Shown here piece after piece: positions 26,250-39,600 of a stretch of DNA of 64,000 nt. The stretch lies in NCBI GenBank assembly GCA_003640385.1, contig RCAB01000225.1, forward strand, positions 1-64,000. Reading direction: 5' to 3'. The DNA comes from Setaria digitata. Its lineage: Eukaryota; Nematoda; Chromadorea; Rhabditida; Setariidae. The translations under genes were made by a program, and so were the position numbers. Within the stretch, counting starts at the first letter, position 1, and each line of letters begins with the position of its first letter. Under the pieces are notes generated by a model that worked only from the letters and a program-made list of their open reading frames with translations, had not been told where the DNA came from and did no database searches.

Positions 26250-28765
26250 TTAACTTATGTCCAATCTTAGCAGCCCTCTTTTAGCTACTTTCCTACCTGT
26301 AATTCGACAAGCCTTCATTAGAACCTCTTTTAAACTGTCACCCTCATTCAAGAAATGTATACAGCATGCAAGAAAACAATCTCCAGCTCCGAGTGTATCA
26401 ACTGCTGGTCCAGCTTCTACGTAAGCATCCACTGATATCATTTCTCCATCTGCAGTATGCCGAGCAGCTGCTCCCTTGAAATAAACTGTCAGTAGTTTGT
26501 TGAAGGTAGTGCAATTTAAAAATACAACTTACTACTCACAGCCATTATGAATTATTCTAAATTGCTAGTGTAACTATAAATTATTTTTGAATTACTGAAA
26601 AATTTACGGCTATTTTTAAATTCCTGAAGTACTTTTTAAATTGTCGATACTACCGATGATACTTGCACAGTTTGTTCACATCTCGTAAATGGAATAAGAA
26701 AATTTTTTTAAATTTGAACCTGTTCAGCCCACGGACAAATAACGATGGCATGACTAGCTCCGTACCTTTGTTGTATACCAGATACAGCTTCTTCTTTGTT
26801 TTTGAAACCTTTCTTCCTAAGTGCAACATGATGATGGATTTTAACATTGCAGAAATGTGCAAATGAGAAAAATTATTTGTTCATTTCAACTTTCCCTTCA
26901 AATTTATAGCCTTTAGAAAAATATTATTTTATTTCCAAAATGAAAAAGACTTAATTTAAAGAATTTGAAATCTGATAATTCATCATTTTATTGATTCGTT
27001 TTTTATATTGAAATCTTCAGCAATTATTCCTTTTCAAAAAATATGAGTCTCGGCACTCCTATTCTCATTGCACAACGTATTATTTGAATGCTTTAGTACT
27101 TCGATATTATTACTTCCATTGAGAAAAAATTCAGTCAATCAATAATCTATTCCCTTTATAATTTTTGATTCCAAATATTTGGGGACAGAAATTTTACACC
27201 CGTCAAGGAATAATTATCAAGTGACCTGATTAAATTAAACAGATCAATAATTTTTCATTTCCAGATCATTCGATTCAGCTTTGAGAACGCTAGCTAAGGA
27301 TTTAGCGAAAAATATTTGAAAACTTCATCAATTTTCATAAAGAATACAGTACGAGTGATACCTAGCAAAATCTTTTGACACAAAGACAACATCCACAAGC
27401 AGTATTGCATTTTCAAGAGTTTCAAAATCTTGGGTCTTCTCACACTCCAGTGATATTTTTGGCCTTTTATTATTTCGTCTCGCATTACGAACATATTCTA
27501 TCATCGGAATAAGATTTTCAAAATTCCTCCCTGGAAAAAATAAAAGTGAAAATATTGTCTATGAAAACAAAAAAAAAATGCACCAATATTATCAACTGGA
27601 AAATGAAAAAAAGACATTAACCTTCAAAATGTATCCAAGAAAAACTGCAGATATTTGAAAAAGTACGTTGAAATTCTTCGCAATTTGGCTCCTTTAGCTG
27701 CCCCCTGCAGTAATATATTATATAAAATACATAAATCTATGGCGCCTCTTAACTATCGGCAAGAAATCTTTGACGAAACCATACTTGATTTTACTAGATA
27801 TAAAGTTAAATTTTAAAGGATATAATTTGAATTGAGATTTCGATGTCTATAAGACAGATAATTATCATTCTTTCTCTACATAAACATTTCAGTCAGCAGT
27901 AAAACACGAGAACCTATAATGCATAATCGTTCTGGAGCCAGTTTTCTCATTTACAATAACTGTTGATATCGGTAATTCACCGTTTAAACGACGAATACAA
28001 TATTCTAGTGAAATACCAACCTTGAGTAACAGCCTGAACTTATCTGAGAAGTATTAGTGAGAAATTAGTGCCAGGACGAGAAATTGAGAAAGAAAAAAAA
28101 CAATGTAACATGGTTCTGAAACAGAAAAGTGTAACTGTTCACTTCGGAACTGTAAAAACTCCAAAAAGGAATATGCTTACGAAGTAATAACTGAGCAGTC
28201 GATAGGAACAACTGAAAACAACACTGAATGGGAATTTAGCTGATTCAAAACGGTGATATTATTGGTAGCATTGCCCCCAGCTGTCCAAATCTGTAGCAAC
28301 AATAACTTACTCAGAATCCGTTGTGGAATGTACAGCTATCCAGCAATCGGACAGCTTGTAAATTCAGCAGAATTAACTTTTAATGAGAAAAACGGTAAAA
28401 TCTTATGTACTGAAATAAGTGTGAACTTGGTTCCCGTGGTAGATTAAAAAGAGAGTTAGTAAGACGAAATAAATCGCGAAAACTACATTCTTTTTATTAC
28501 CTCGGATAACTTTTTTTTCAACCATAGAAAATATGTAATATACATCCATCAAATCATGATCTATATGAAGAAACGCTAACCCAAGGAACCTACAAAGTAA
28601 AACAATTATTGAATTGCAACCGAACGACCTTACTGTCCGGAAAAAATTGTCTCACATCATTACCTGTTTTATTACTCGTGAATTACTATCTTCAGCTGGG
28701 TAGCTTTCCACATAGTTTACAATATCTATGCATGATAATCCAACAACTATGATTCGCTTATCCAT
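26250..28765 (-). CDS. KHK: Ketohexokinase (pfkB-family fructokinase)
   Basis: Seven exons (minus): 28765-28664, 28290-28181, 28033-27914, 27704-27622, 27530-27362, 26816-26720, 26474-26250; 301 aa, against about 298 in human KHK. It phosphorylates fructose to fructose-1-phosphate with ATP in the cytosol. The N-terminus MDKRIIVVGLSCIDIVNYVE matches the first ribokinase-fold strand. Substrate-side GGN is at 39-41; the WIHFEGRN and DVVFVSKDFA segments are typical of KHK rather than other sugar kinases. The signature DTLGAGDCF carries the catalytic Asp at about 259. A TTCTTTAG acceptor lies 9 nt before the ATG, fitting spliced-leader addition. The exon 2/3 join is uncertain: a nearby better acceptor (exon from 28043) would add DKFR, which aligns well to KHK but breaks the phase. 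Nup62 lies upstream on the same strand. Confidence 0.9.
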
Positions 28766-28778
28766 TATAGGATCCTAA
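28766..28778 (-). promoter_or_regulatory. Candidate trans-splice acceptor of ketohexokinase
   Basis: On the minus strand a T-rich tract ending CGTTCTTTAG stops 9 nt before the ATG at 28765. No upstream coding exon is needed, because the protein already starts at the expected residue. This is the usual picture for spliced-leader addition in nematodes. The Nup62 stop is about 1.05 kb upstream on the same strand, so an operon is possible. Confidence 0.5.
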
Positions 28779-29829
28779 AGAACGAAAAAAAAGATACTTA
28801 ACGTTAAATATTATAAAATATTGTAAATCAGTTCGGGAAAATTTTTCTAAAGAAATCTAGATATTATGCGTAACATTTGTAATATGTTCGAAATTTCTTT
28901 TTCAGCAGATATTTAGTAAAAAACAGTTTTTAACAAGCGGTCGCATCCGCCTTTAATCCATTCTGGCACTGTATGCACTTTCATCGTTTTATCAGCACTA
29001 ATAAGGATAAGTTGGCTAAATGACTGCATCGTAACATTAGTTGTATTGCTTAATGAAAACAGCAATGCTTATTTTATTTCTCAAAAAAAATAAATAAATA
29101 AAAATCAATGAAAACAGCATTACAACAGAAGCAGAAGAGAAGGTTTTGAGAAAAGGTGCTCAAAAATTTTTAAAAATTTTAAATATATTGATTTTGCGGT
29201 AAGGATAATAAAGAAAACGGCAATACAAAAACAAAAAGGAAGCGGGTATTTGATAACAAAAAGGAAAAAGAACTTGAGCTAAACAAGTGAATAATTTATG
29301 AACAAAAACAGTATACTGCGTTTCACGCAATATTTCCACTAACGTATTAGGCTTAAAAATTGAAATTAACATGTATTTTATTTCAAAATTAAAGGCAAAA
29401 ATCTCGAAACATCTTCATGAAATAAAGGATTTATCTACTACTATTACTCCACAGAACGCGATAAAATGGAGCCTTACAAATAATGATCCACAAAAAACAG
29501 TCAAAATTTCCTTCCATTCATCTACTCGACAATCCTTTCGATAATTTTGTCACCTTCTTTTTTAAATCACCTATAAAGCATTGACTTTTTTTTTTAATAT
29601 TAAAGAAACGAAGTACCAGCTCATTTATTTACAAGACTTCCTTTTTTTCTTTTTTTTTTTTATAATGAGGTCTCTGTTAGACAAAAAAATAAAGTTACAG
29701 AAGAAAGAAAAAAAAGCTCCACTGTAGTGTAAGTGAAACCTCCAACTCCGATTATCCTGTTTTTCTCCTTTTTCTTTTTTTTACTAGAATTCTGATCATA
29801 AAAAATAAACATCATGTGAAAAAAGAAAA
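28779..29829. other. Spacer between Nup62 and ketohexokinase
   Basis: About 1.05 kb with long A- and T-rich runs and no supported gene. It should contain the Nup62 3' UTR and either a promoter or an operon spacer for ketohexokinase. Minus-strand poly(A) signals (TTTATT on the plus strand) are present, for example at about 29621-29626 and 29430-29435. Confidence 0.5.
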
Positions 29830-31723
29830 CTAACAGCTCTGTTCGTCAATCCACTGCAGGGCATCCAACTGACGCCTAAGGATCTGTGCAATCTGGTCAG
29901 CCGTTTCAGCCTGGTCATCGGTACCTACAGTTGTCCTCTGGAGTTCTTTAACCTGAAAAGTCCACTTTACCTAGCAAGTGATTCGACTTCTACATAAAGC
30001 AAAATCTATGAAGGATATAAAAAAGTACCTGCTCAATGATATCATTAATGTCATCATCTGCCTGCTTCAGCTGCGCATCAATTTGTAGCTGTAACTGTAA
30101 TCTAAAGCAGGCAGCCATTAGCAACTTTATTATCAACTTCCATCTCGTCTGAATCTCAAGCGGTTCAACTAACAAGAAATTATAAATATTTAAGCTGGTT
30201 TTTCCTTTGAAAATATATGGACAATAAGAAATGTTAGATAGCAGAAAAAAAAAAGCGACGATAAAAAAAAAAGTTCAAAAATATGGAATAAAATGGAGGT
30301 GAGGATGAATGAAACTGGAGGATGAAAATAATAACAAACTGCAAATCGGGAGATGTAAATCATTAAGACAAAAAGAATTATTCAGAACCTACTTACAGAG
30401 CTTGCCGCTGCATGTCAGCATGAGTTGCTACACCCGGATCTGGTAAACCTATTGGTGCCATTTCCGTCCAATCACTAAGACCCAAAGCTTTTTCCAAATC
30501 AACGACCAGAGCTTCAAGTTCAGTTTGCTGTTGCGAAATGAAATCAACCGTATGCAAAAATCGATCCTTCTCTTCCTCTAATTGTTTGATCTCTTCGCTA
30601 ACATCAAGTACCTGAAACGACTAATCTGTATATGTTCTCTCGATAAAACAAACTGGATACGGACATTGTGAGTGCAAATAAACATCTCATTAAATTCTCA
30701 TTCTAATGTTACTCAGGACAAGTTATCGGTAATTAGAAAGAAAGCACTGAATACAATAAAAAAAAAACCAGCCAAGTGCAATCAATATATGTCCGCGGTT
30801 AAAAATAACGAGTGGTTTTTTTAATGTGAAGAAAAATGGGTCTAATATTCAGAATATGCGAAAAATCAAGAATCCATACCTTCTGTTGATTTTCTCGTAA
30901 AACACGATCATATGCATTCAGTTCTAGCACTTGGGACATAAAAACCCGTTGTTGCGCCTCAACATCAAGAGTTAAACGGTTCACAAGTTGCTCTAATTGT
31001 GAAAATGTAATCGATTTATCAGGCCTGTAATAAATCAGTTCTGAAAATGAAATATAACAGAAATGAGTTAATTCAAACACAGAGAACTTATACATGTCTA
31101 ATAAAGAAGCAAATCGAAGAAAAGTTCAACAGAAAAATCAAAGTGAGTCAATACGCAAATCAAAAATTCCTCGTCACTGATGAAACCAAACTAAATGTTT
31201 GTTTATCAAAACCTTTTCTTGTTTTAACTCCAAAATTCTTGTTCGCAGACCTGTACGGCTCTGTGGGAATCATTCTTGAATGGTTTTGTACAGAACACTA
31301 AGAATATTTCCATATCAATTTTGAGGGTGTAATATCTAATCGTTCACTTGTAAGCAACTACAAACCAATGTCATTCTCTTAAAAACTGGTTTTTCTTTCT
31401 AACTTTAGAAGTGAATACAACTCACGTAATAGCAGTAGCAGCAGGGACAGCACTAGCTAAAGCACTTGAAACTGTTACTGTTGTAACTGCTGAAATGGAA
31501 GCAGTAGCTGGTAGTGCGGCTGCACTTGTTTTTGATGGATATAGTAAAGAAGAAAGCGTTGAATCGGCTGATGTAACTGTGACTGTAGCAGCTAAACCGG
31601 CACTACTTGTGGTGGATGACAAAAAAGATGCCATAACTGGTAATGCAGCAGTACTTATTGTTGTAGAAGCTGTCGTTACTGATAACTGTCCACTGGAATA
31701 ATTCATTATTAATGATGATTTCC

Positions 31724-31758
<35 letters not shown>

Positions 31759-34700
31759 CCTTGAAAAATACCTCTGACAAAAGATGAGAAAAATTCTAAG
31801 GGGTTAATTGATAAAAACAATTAAAGCAGGACTACATCAGATTCCCGTCAATTCTCAAAAAGCACCAACATACTTAATGGAGATACAAAGAAAAACAAAA
31901 TGTGCACAGCTGATACTTACAAAGCAAACCCAGTAGGCATTCCAGTACTAACAGAAGCTGTAGCCGTCGGCGTAATTCCAAATGATGGCACTGGTGCAAC
32001 GGTTGAAGTGACGCTGGAACCATTAACGGATGGAAACGTATAAAAAATTAGGAAAAATAAACCAAAAATTTACCAGGAGAAAATGCATGTTTCGTATTCG
32101 AGACTCAGAAATACTCATATGAATATAGATTACAGTAATAAGTTTTTACTTACAAATTTAAACTCAAGTACTTCCATTCGGAAACTGAAAATCTTAACTT
32201 TCATTATGAAAATATTATATACTGCGGAAGGAAAAACATTCATTGAAGTAATTGATGAAACCTTCTCTATAAATGAAGTAAAAATAACTGGATTTTTGTC
32301 GAAAAGAGTAAAAAACGAATTGTGATAGGCAGTATATATTCAGTTATTTCATAAATTGTATCATTTAATTCAAATCTACTTCATAATAACTCCAACTACT
32401 ACTTATAACAAATGTATTGAATTTTCATTAGATCAATCCAGTAGAATGTATTCACACGAAATTTATAAAAAAAATTCCCAAATTATAAAATCACCTTGCT
32501 ACTGGTTGCGTTAGTGACAATGCAGTTGTTGTTACCGGAGCTGCAAGTTAAAATATTATAGAAGCATGAAAGCATACGGAGACAAAATATATAACTATAA
32601 GAAAATACCTGGCGAACCAAAACAAAACGAAGCGCTAGGAGCTGAAGTAAGAGCTGCGACATTTGCTGCTGATTCACTTGATGGCACTATAAACGAAAGA
32701 CTTATTCGAAAAGTAATTACACAGATAAAATTATTTATTACTTAATGCACATTCCTTAAATATAAAATAACCCCCCACAATAATCTGCTTTTACAGTAAA
32801 CATCACGACAATAAACCAATTATTATGAAAGAATGAATGCAAATGACGCAATGAAAATAAATTTAGAATTCAACTTCGCAAAAAAGTAAAAGATGGTGTT
32901 TCATATTTCTGCAAAAAGAAGGATAAAAACATAGTATAAATTATTCTTCAATTCTCGATAAATTTTCTTCTTTCTAAAAAGCGAACTCTATGGTAAAAAC
33001 TTGCACCTGTAGCCCCAAAAGACAGTGCTGTCGTCGTAGTTGTTATTGCTGTCGTCGTAGTTGTTATTGCTGACGATGATGTTAGAGTCGGGATTGTTGA
33101 ATCTGAAACTAATGAATAACAAATCAAAATAAAACAATTCATCATGATAAGCAGCGAAATTTTGTCAGGACCTGAGTTCATGAAAACGAATAGAAATAAG
33201 CCGAGATGGCTCAATAGTTAAGTTATAATATTTAGTTAAGCTGGAGAAAGAAATGACATTTAAATTTTCTGAATCAGGAATCCTACATCTTCCACAAGAA
33301 GCTCACAATGAAAAAAAAGGAACTATGCTGAAGAAAACGCCAGCCAGTAAAAGCAAAAATATTATAGAGCATGAAACGGGAGCTTGAGCCAAACTCAAGT
33401 TGTTCGCTACCATACTTCGATAAGTTAACTGAATTATTCTGAACTTCACCATATTCTAGTGGTCGTGGGCGAGAAGTGTAGGATTGACAAATCCATTAAT
33501 TAAGCCGTAAACGAAGTAAAAGGTTACAGCAATAAATAATCTCATGAGCAGACTAACAGTTCGGTAATCATTATAAATCTGAACAATTTAAAATCTCGAC
33601 TTCAATATTTTTATTGGTACCGTTTAATCCAGAGATTGACGTCACAGTCACCATAGGAACAGATGTAACGACTGTTGTGGTTTTAGTGCCAAACAATCCT
33701 ACAAACGAAGGAGTTGCTACGGAAGTATTTGTTCCGAATGCAATAGATGTGGTAGTAGCAGCAGCCAATAAGGGTTTAGGAGAACCGAACAAAGTTGGAG
33801 CTGCAGTTTCAGCCATTGGTACAGTGGTACTTGAATCAAAGCACGGTGAGGGCGCTGCAACAGTAGTAATGATCGTAGTAGGAGTAGTGGTAGGTGTCGT
33901 AGTACCAATCGCTGTAGAGAAACCAAATGTTGACTTTGCTAAAATATATGCATTTCAGATTGTCCTCATGACTGTCAAACAAATATAAATTTAGATTTTT
34001 TGCTATTTCGAACAAAAAATCAAATTTAGTCGTCTTTCTATTTGTTAATTATAAAAACAATTTCCACAAATTTCCTCATTTAATGTAGGATATATAGAAT
34101 TTCAACCTAATTAATTCAGCAAAACAACTTATTTTTTTCACTCTACGTTACGTGGTTGCTACAGGATCTCCTCACTTTTATGTCATCATAAGTAACGATT
34201 AGATCACGATAAAATGCGAAATTAATAACCAGAAATATGAAAGGGAAGCAACAACAGAGATTTTACGTTATCATAGAAAGGGATGCAGGATTTTGCAGAA
34301 ATTCAAAAAAAAAAAACCTGTAGTAGGAATACCAAACAGTGTTGCAATAGTACTAGCTGCTGTAGTAGCAACCTGCGCAAACAATCCGGAAGCTGGTTTC
34401 TGTCCGGGAATATTAGTCGTTTCAGAACTAATTGCTGAAGTAGCAGAATTAGCTATAGGCTGCAACGTTCCAAATCCTGGAAATTTCGAAGAGATTATGG
34501 GATAGAAATTAATGAAAATATGGTATCGATATCAATCCTACGTGTTAATATAATAATAATAAGCGAAGCTTGTGAAAATGACTCAAACTGAAATATTAAA
34601 TATGCTGTACATCATTACATAAGGCAAGATATTAGAAATTTGTATTGCAAGAAATTCTCTGCACTGTGTAACAAATATTTTAAAAAATTGTAGTTCAAAA

Positions 34701-36677
34701 AACTGTAAACTGAATAAGACAAAGAAAACCATCTTTTAACTTGCAGCATGATGCTAAATCCTGACTACAAAAGCTTGAATATATTTTGGGACTACAAATG
34801 AAAAAAAATAAAAAGAAATAAAAGCAAGAAACAAATACCGCATAAAGAGGCAGTTGGCTGATTACTAGATATTGCAGAACCAAAGCAAAATGGAGCTGCA
34901 CTTGATATTGTAGCAGTTGTTGCTGTAACTGAAGATCCAAAGCCTAAACTGACAATTGAAGTTGAAACTTATACTTGCAGTGACTTCACCATTTGAAAAT
35001 TGGGACTCGTAAAATTTTAAGATATCAGAGATAATTCATAAATGCTAACTTTTCATAATTCCTTTTCTTAATAACTTCTGAAAATCAGATTCAAAAACAA
35101 ATAAATGTAATGTCTGAAGATATTACAAACAAATAAGTCACAACACTAAAAGAAGCGTAGTAGCCTTAGTAAAACCACAATTCAAAAAATTAACATACCA
35201 GTTGTTGGCGTAGTGCCAAATAAAAGACTTCCACAGCCTAGCTGCGCATTTGTAGTATTAGTAGATGCTGTCGTTGTTGATGATGATGTAATGAAGTTAC
35301 CAAATAATGAATTTGGTTTCGCACCAAAACCTAGAGGAACTTCAAAAACTAAGGTTATTAAACAGCAAATTTAACCTTTTAAAAGGGTCTTCATAGAAGG
35401 GACAACAGACCAAAGTAGTGATTAGGTCTTTAATTCTATTAAATGTAGTTAAATTAGATCCTATTAAACAGCTAAATGGGCTGCATGACCCCAGTATTTT
35501 AATACCAAAATTATACGACAACCCAGATATATAATGAATTGTAGCATAAAATATGAATGCATCATCTTCTCCAACAGAACAACTTTTCATTTCATTTACT
35601 AACGTATGAATAAATAATTTCAATTTAAAAGTAAATATAAAATTGAGAAGTGAAAGGAAGGTCAGCATCTCTTTTTAAAAAGATACAATATCTGAAACCG
35701 TGAGATGTTCAAATCTAATTAGTTTTTACCAGCAGATGACGAAAAAAGTGACGCTGTAGTATTTGCTTGAGTCGCTGATGTTGTTGTTGTTGTCGCTGAT
35801 GATGATGTGGTCGTTGAAGTACCAAACAAATTACCAGAAACACCGACTGGTTTAGAGCCAAACGTAAATCCAGTTGCAGAAGTCGAAGTGATGGAAGGAG
35901 AAAAAGCGCTGCCAAAAATACTTCCGGTCCCTAAATATGATCGAAAATGTAGAACTAAATACAGCAACTGACAAGGCTAATAGTTTCATCGAGAAACACT
36001 TCATAATACTTTTCGTAAACGCTAAACTGATATAAGCTCATATAAGGACAACCACCAATGGAGTCCGTGGAAATACTTAAACAAGAGGTCTTAATACTTC
36101 TGTAGAATAGACAATATTAAACGGACAAAGTAGATTTTCCCACTTGTACTTGACTATTTGTCAGTACAAGAGGGAAAATTTGTCGTAATAAGTTCTTATA
36201 CTCGAGTATTATATCAATGCGAAATCCGCTCCACTTTGCTTAAAGCAAAAAAAAAAAATCCATTTTATCTACTTACTCAGCCTAGCATTCTTTCTTATTT
36301 AATCTCAAATATATTCTGTACTTCAACATTCATTGTTCATTGTGACCACTATATCTCGGTATATCATTTATATTGACCTCATGGCAAATTAAAAAAGAAA
36401 GACCTGCACTAGTTGTTGGGCCAAAACTGAATCCAGATGCGGCATTAGCACTGGACGCTACACTTAGAGTGGCTCCACTGAATAGCGGTTTCGATGTCGT
36501 ACCGAAGGAAAAGCCAGAGGACTGTGCATTAGCAGTAGTAGTTGACATTGTCGTGGTATTACCGAATGAAAACAACGGTTTTGTTGTTGCTTGTGTACTT
36601 CCTGCTGCATCAGTTGTTGTAGTCGGAAGTGATCCAAAAGTAAATCCTGTACCTGTTCCTTTTGAACCACCGAACAT
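29830..36677 (-). CDS. npp-11: Nucleoporin Nup62 (FG-repeat, Nsp1-type C-terminus)
   Basis: Fifteen exons (minus): 36677-36404, 35930-35730, 35330-35199, 34943-34839, 34476-34318, 33938-33621, 33102-33007, 32686-32609, 32540-32495, 32013-31921, 31692-31426, 31024-30880, 30611-30397, 30101-30029, 29952-29830; 774 aa. Residues 1 to about 590 are a Thr/Ser/Ala-rich FG domain (GFTFGS, FSFGN, GFSFGT, LFGS, FCFGS motifs) that lines the nuclear pore and binds transport receptors. Residues about 590-774 form the coiled-coil Nsp1_C domain (TFSQLEQLVNRLTLDVEAQ, then LEEEKDRFLHTVDF), which builds the Nup62-Nup58-Nup54 channel complex. The order and length (C. elegans NPP-11 is near 800 aa) identify it. 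ATG 36677 begins MFGGSKG, typical of FG nucleoporins; no signal peptide is present. The FG exons are symmetric phase 1-1 modules (see findings). Open frames on the opposite strand are shadows. Confidence 0.93.
31727..31756. repeat. (AT)15 dinucleotide repeat in a Nup62 intron
   Basis: A perfect AT run 35 nt upstream (minus sense) of the acceptor of exon 31692-31426. It is self-complementary and probably length-polymorphic. Confidence 0.9.
33025..33072. repeat. 21-bp tandem duplication in a Nup62 FG exon
   Basis: The 21-bp unit TGTCGTCGTAGTTGTTATTGC occurs twice head-to-tail. It encodes a repeated AITTTTT block in the seventh exon and keeps frame, showing recent growth of the Thr-rich spacer. 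Confidence 0.85.
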
Positions 36678-39600
36678 ATTTTGAAAATTTAATCCCGTCC
36701 ACAACTTCTGCAAGAGTTCCTCGATAACTAGCAGTTTGTTGATAATCACTTCAACAAATCAATAATAACTGCTGAAATTACTTCAAATAAGCTACGTTAA
36801 TCGACATCATTAATATTGTGCCTGTAGTAAAGAGCTTGGATGAAAACTGAGATCTAAAAAATATTAAAATTGATATTTTATTATTACATTTACCTTCCCG
36901 AAAAAAAAGTGCCTGACTAAAAAAACGGCAGGCCACGGAAACAAAGAGAACTGCGGAAATGAAAATTGGAAATAGATGGAAACAATTCCCACTATGACCG
37001 CAGAATTAAACTTTACCACGAAATGAATACTTTCGTTGCGAGATGTGGAATGCAACGAGCAACACTATTGCAGCTTTTTATTTTTGTTGTCATAATTTTC
37101 CTGCGTGTGCAATCGCCTATGCTGTAAATACTCATTCTTCTGTAAGGTGAGTGGTAAATGCGTGAGTTAGAAGTTGTTGAGACTTGCATGTGTATAAGCT
37201 GAATTCGCACACGAGGTCATGATATGTTAAGGTCAAAACGTTTATAAATTTGTTACAATTCTACTTGCTGAAGAATAGACTTAAGGCATAATTCGCTGAC
37301 GTTTAAATGGTAAGAATAATAAATCGACTTAAAGTGTTTTGCTTAATAAGGACTGAAAAAAGATGAATGTATTAAGTAAAAAAAAAACAATGATTTATAG
37401 TTTAAATGAAATCATAATCTGTTCACGTGGGAACAAACGGTAAATGCGTAAAGGAGAAGCTGTTGAGACATACACGTACTTTTTATAAGAATGAATTTAA
37501 ATTAGTCTTTGCAATGTACGACAAGCTGTACTTTATGCAGATGTCAGGATGCAGCATTTTAATTGCAGACAGCTGCAACAAGAATGCTAGAGCTTAATAT
37601 TATTTTGTTCGTAGTCGGTACCACGTGGTCCACGTTCACAGTTTGCCAGAATTCCATGCATTAACAAGTCGAAACTTATAAATCATCTGAAATGATTTGT
37701 TATTCGTGATTTATCTAGCGAGGAAGTGATCCTTTAATTTTTAACATCAAGAATGGTAATTATAATTTCATGCCATGCAAAAAAGATTGATTTTTCAATT
37801 CCACGAATATTTTCGCAATATTTGTTTATTTTTCAAATGTTAACCAACGGATGTAGTAATCAATAAGCATATTTAATATTATTTTGCATTAAAAATAAGT
37901 GTAGCAAACCAAACCTGCCCTACTAGTTCTTCACTGGGTTTAATTCATACTCGGCTTAATTCGCTTATCGGATTAGCTTAAATTTTTGTTTAACTTAGTT
38001 CTCATGCTGATATTTATGAATGATTCATTGCTGATTTTTTTTATCAGTGATGTATTATTAATGACCAATATCTTTCTTTTTTACTCTTGACTCAATTTAC
38101 TTTTTTATTTCTTTTCGACCTTCTTTTCTTTTATTATCCACTTGTCAGTGAGATGAAGGTCAGGTTGCTGTGCGGGAAACTGACTGCTTAATAACTTACA
38201 CTGATTACCTTGAAACTTATTTGAGGGCATTTTGTTACCAAAGAATTTATCATTCAGAAGTGCAGTTTTTTTTTTTTTTTTTTTTTTTAAGTGAACAATT
38301 ATAGCACATTGATTGGATATATCACTAAATGTACTAGGTTCAGACAAGTTCCGCCGATACAAGCTAGTTGGAAACGTCCAGGTTAGTTCGAATAGTTAAT
38401 TGCTGTTTGTACGCATATTGTGCATAAGGTGCAGATTATTTATGATATTCGTGAACAAATATAATCTGTCATAGTAAATGAAAATTGGATTGATTGCGCC
38501 AATATAGATGCAATAATGTTAAAGCTTTCGGCAGTGGCTGTAGGTTAAGTACATACTGATTGTTTGTATGTTACTTGCATGTAATAATACTAGTACGTTA
38601 CATTAATTACTGCACTCTACTCATTAATGTTTACTGTATGGATCACTCTCAGTATTAGTTAGTTGCTTTAACAGTATAAGTTCACAAGGTCAACAATTTA
38701 AACCGAACTACCACTGATATTGACTTTTTTCACACGGAATATAAATTCCAAATAGCTGTCAGTAAGATCTTTAAAGTTCCCGAAAATTTACAGACATTAA
38801 ACTAAATAAGTAATGTAATATTTCTTCTAGATCATTAACTTTTTATATTCGAATCATTAAATGGAACAAATTATAAATAAAATTAAAATGTGCAATGATA
38901 TAGACCAAGTGCCATGAAAACAGCTGAAATATTGATTTTTCGGATTTCACATTCCCAACAATTTAAACTTCCTTTTAATGTTTTATTCTGTGAAAAAGAA
39001 AAAGGAAAAAGTGGATGAATTGCTATACTGAAAGATATTTTACTGCTGCGACTCCATTCTGACCTGTTCTCATTTGATCTGATCTAATCCAACACAGCCG
39101 AACCTAGTTTGATCTGTTAATTAACACTATTTAATGGTTTGGAAATAATTAATTGATATTTGTCTATCTTCTCCTGTCCTTTCACTTCGAGATGACGCAC
39201 GTCATTTCCGCTACAATTCTTTATCCATCTTCCTTTGCACTGTTTCACCCACAATCGCACTGTTGTTGACATATCCAGCTCAAATAACTTTTCCGTTATT
39301 CAGTCGATTTCCCTTCACTTTTTCCGTTTAATGTTTGAATGAATTTTTTCATTTAAATAATCTCAACGAAAGTAAAAACTCAATTAAGATTGATAACTAA
39401 TGTTAATTATCACCGTTTTTATTTTTTTGTTTTTTTTTTTTATAACCTTTTAATCAATCATTATGTTTGTTCTTCTTTTGTTCTTTCATTTTCCACTTTT
39501 TTTTGCCTTTTTTCTTTTTTTGAAATGCTGCACTCTGATACGACTAATTTCAAAATGTCCCTTAGCAAACTTCATTATTTTTACTTCTCTTTTCCAATCT

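Noticed and set aside
31411..31701. Plus-strand open frame of 96 codons opposite a Nup62 exon, and similar ones at 33614-33988, 34293-34505 and 36373-36684
   Set aside because: They are antisense shadows of the low-complexity FG exons: the minus frame gives FG motifs and joins in phase, while these give Val/Ala-rich sequence with no family pattern.
33196..33285. tRNA-like stretch (GAGATGGCTCAATAGTTAAG resembles an A-box) in a Nup62 intron
   Set aside because: No GGTTCGANTCC-type B-box follows at the right spacing and no cloverleaf acceptor stem forms.
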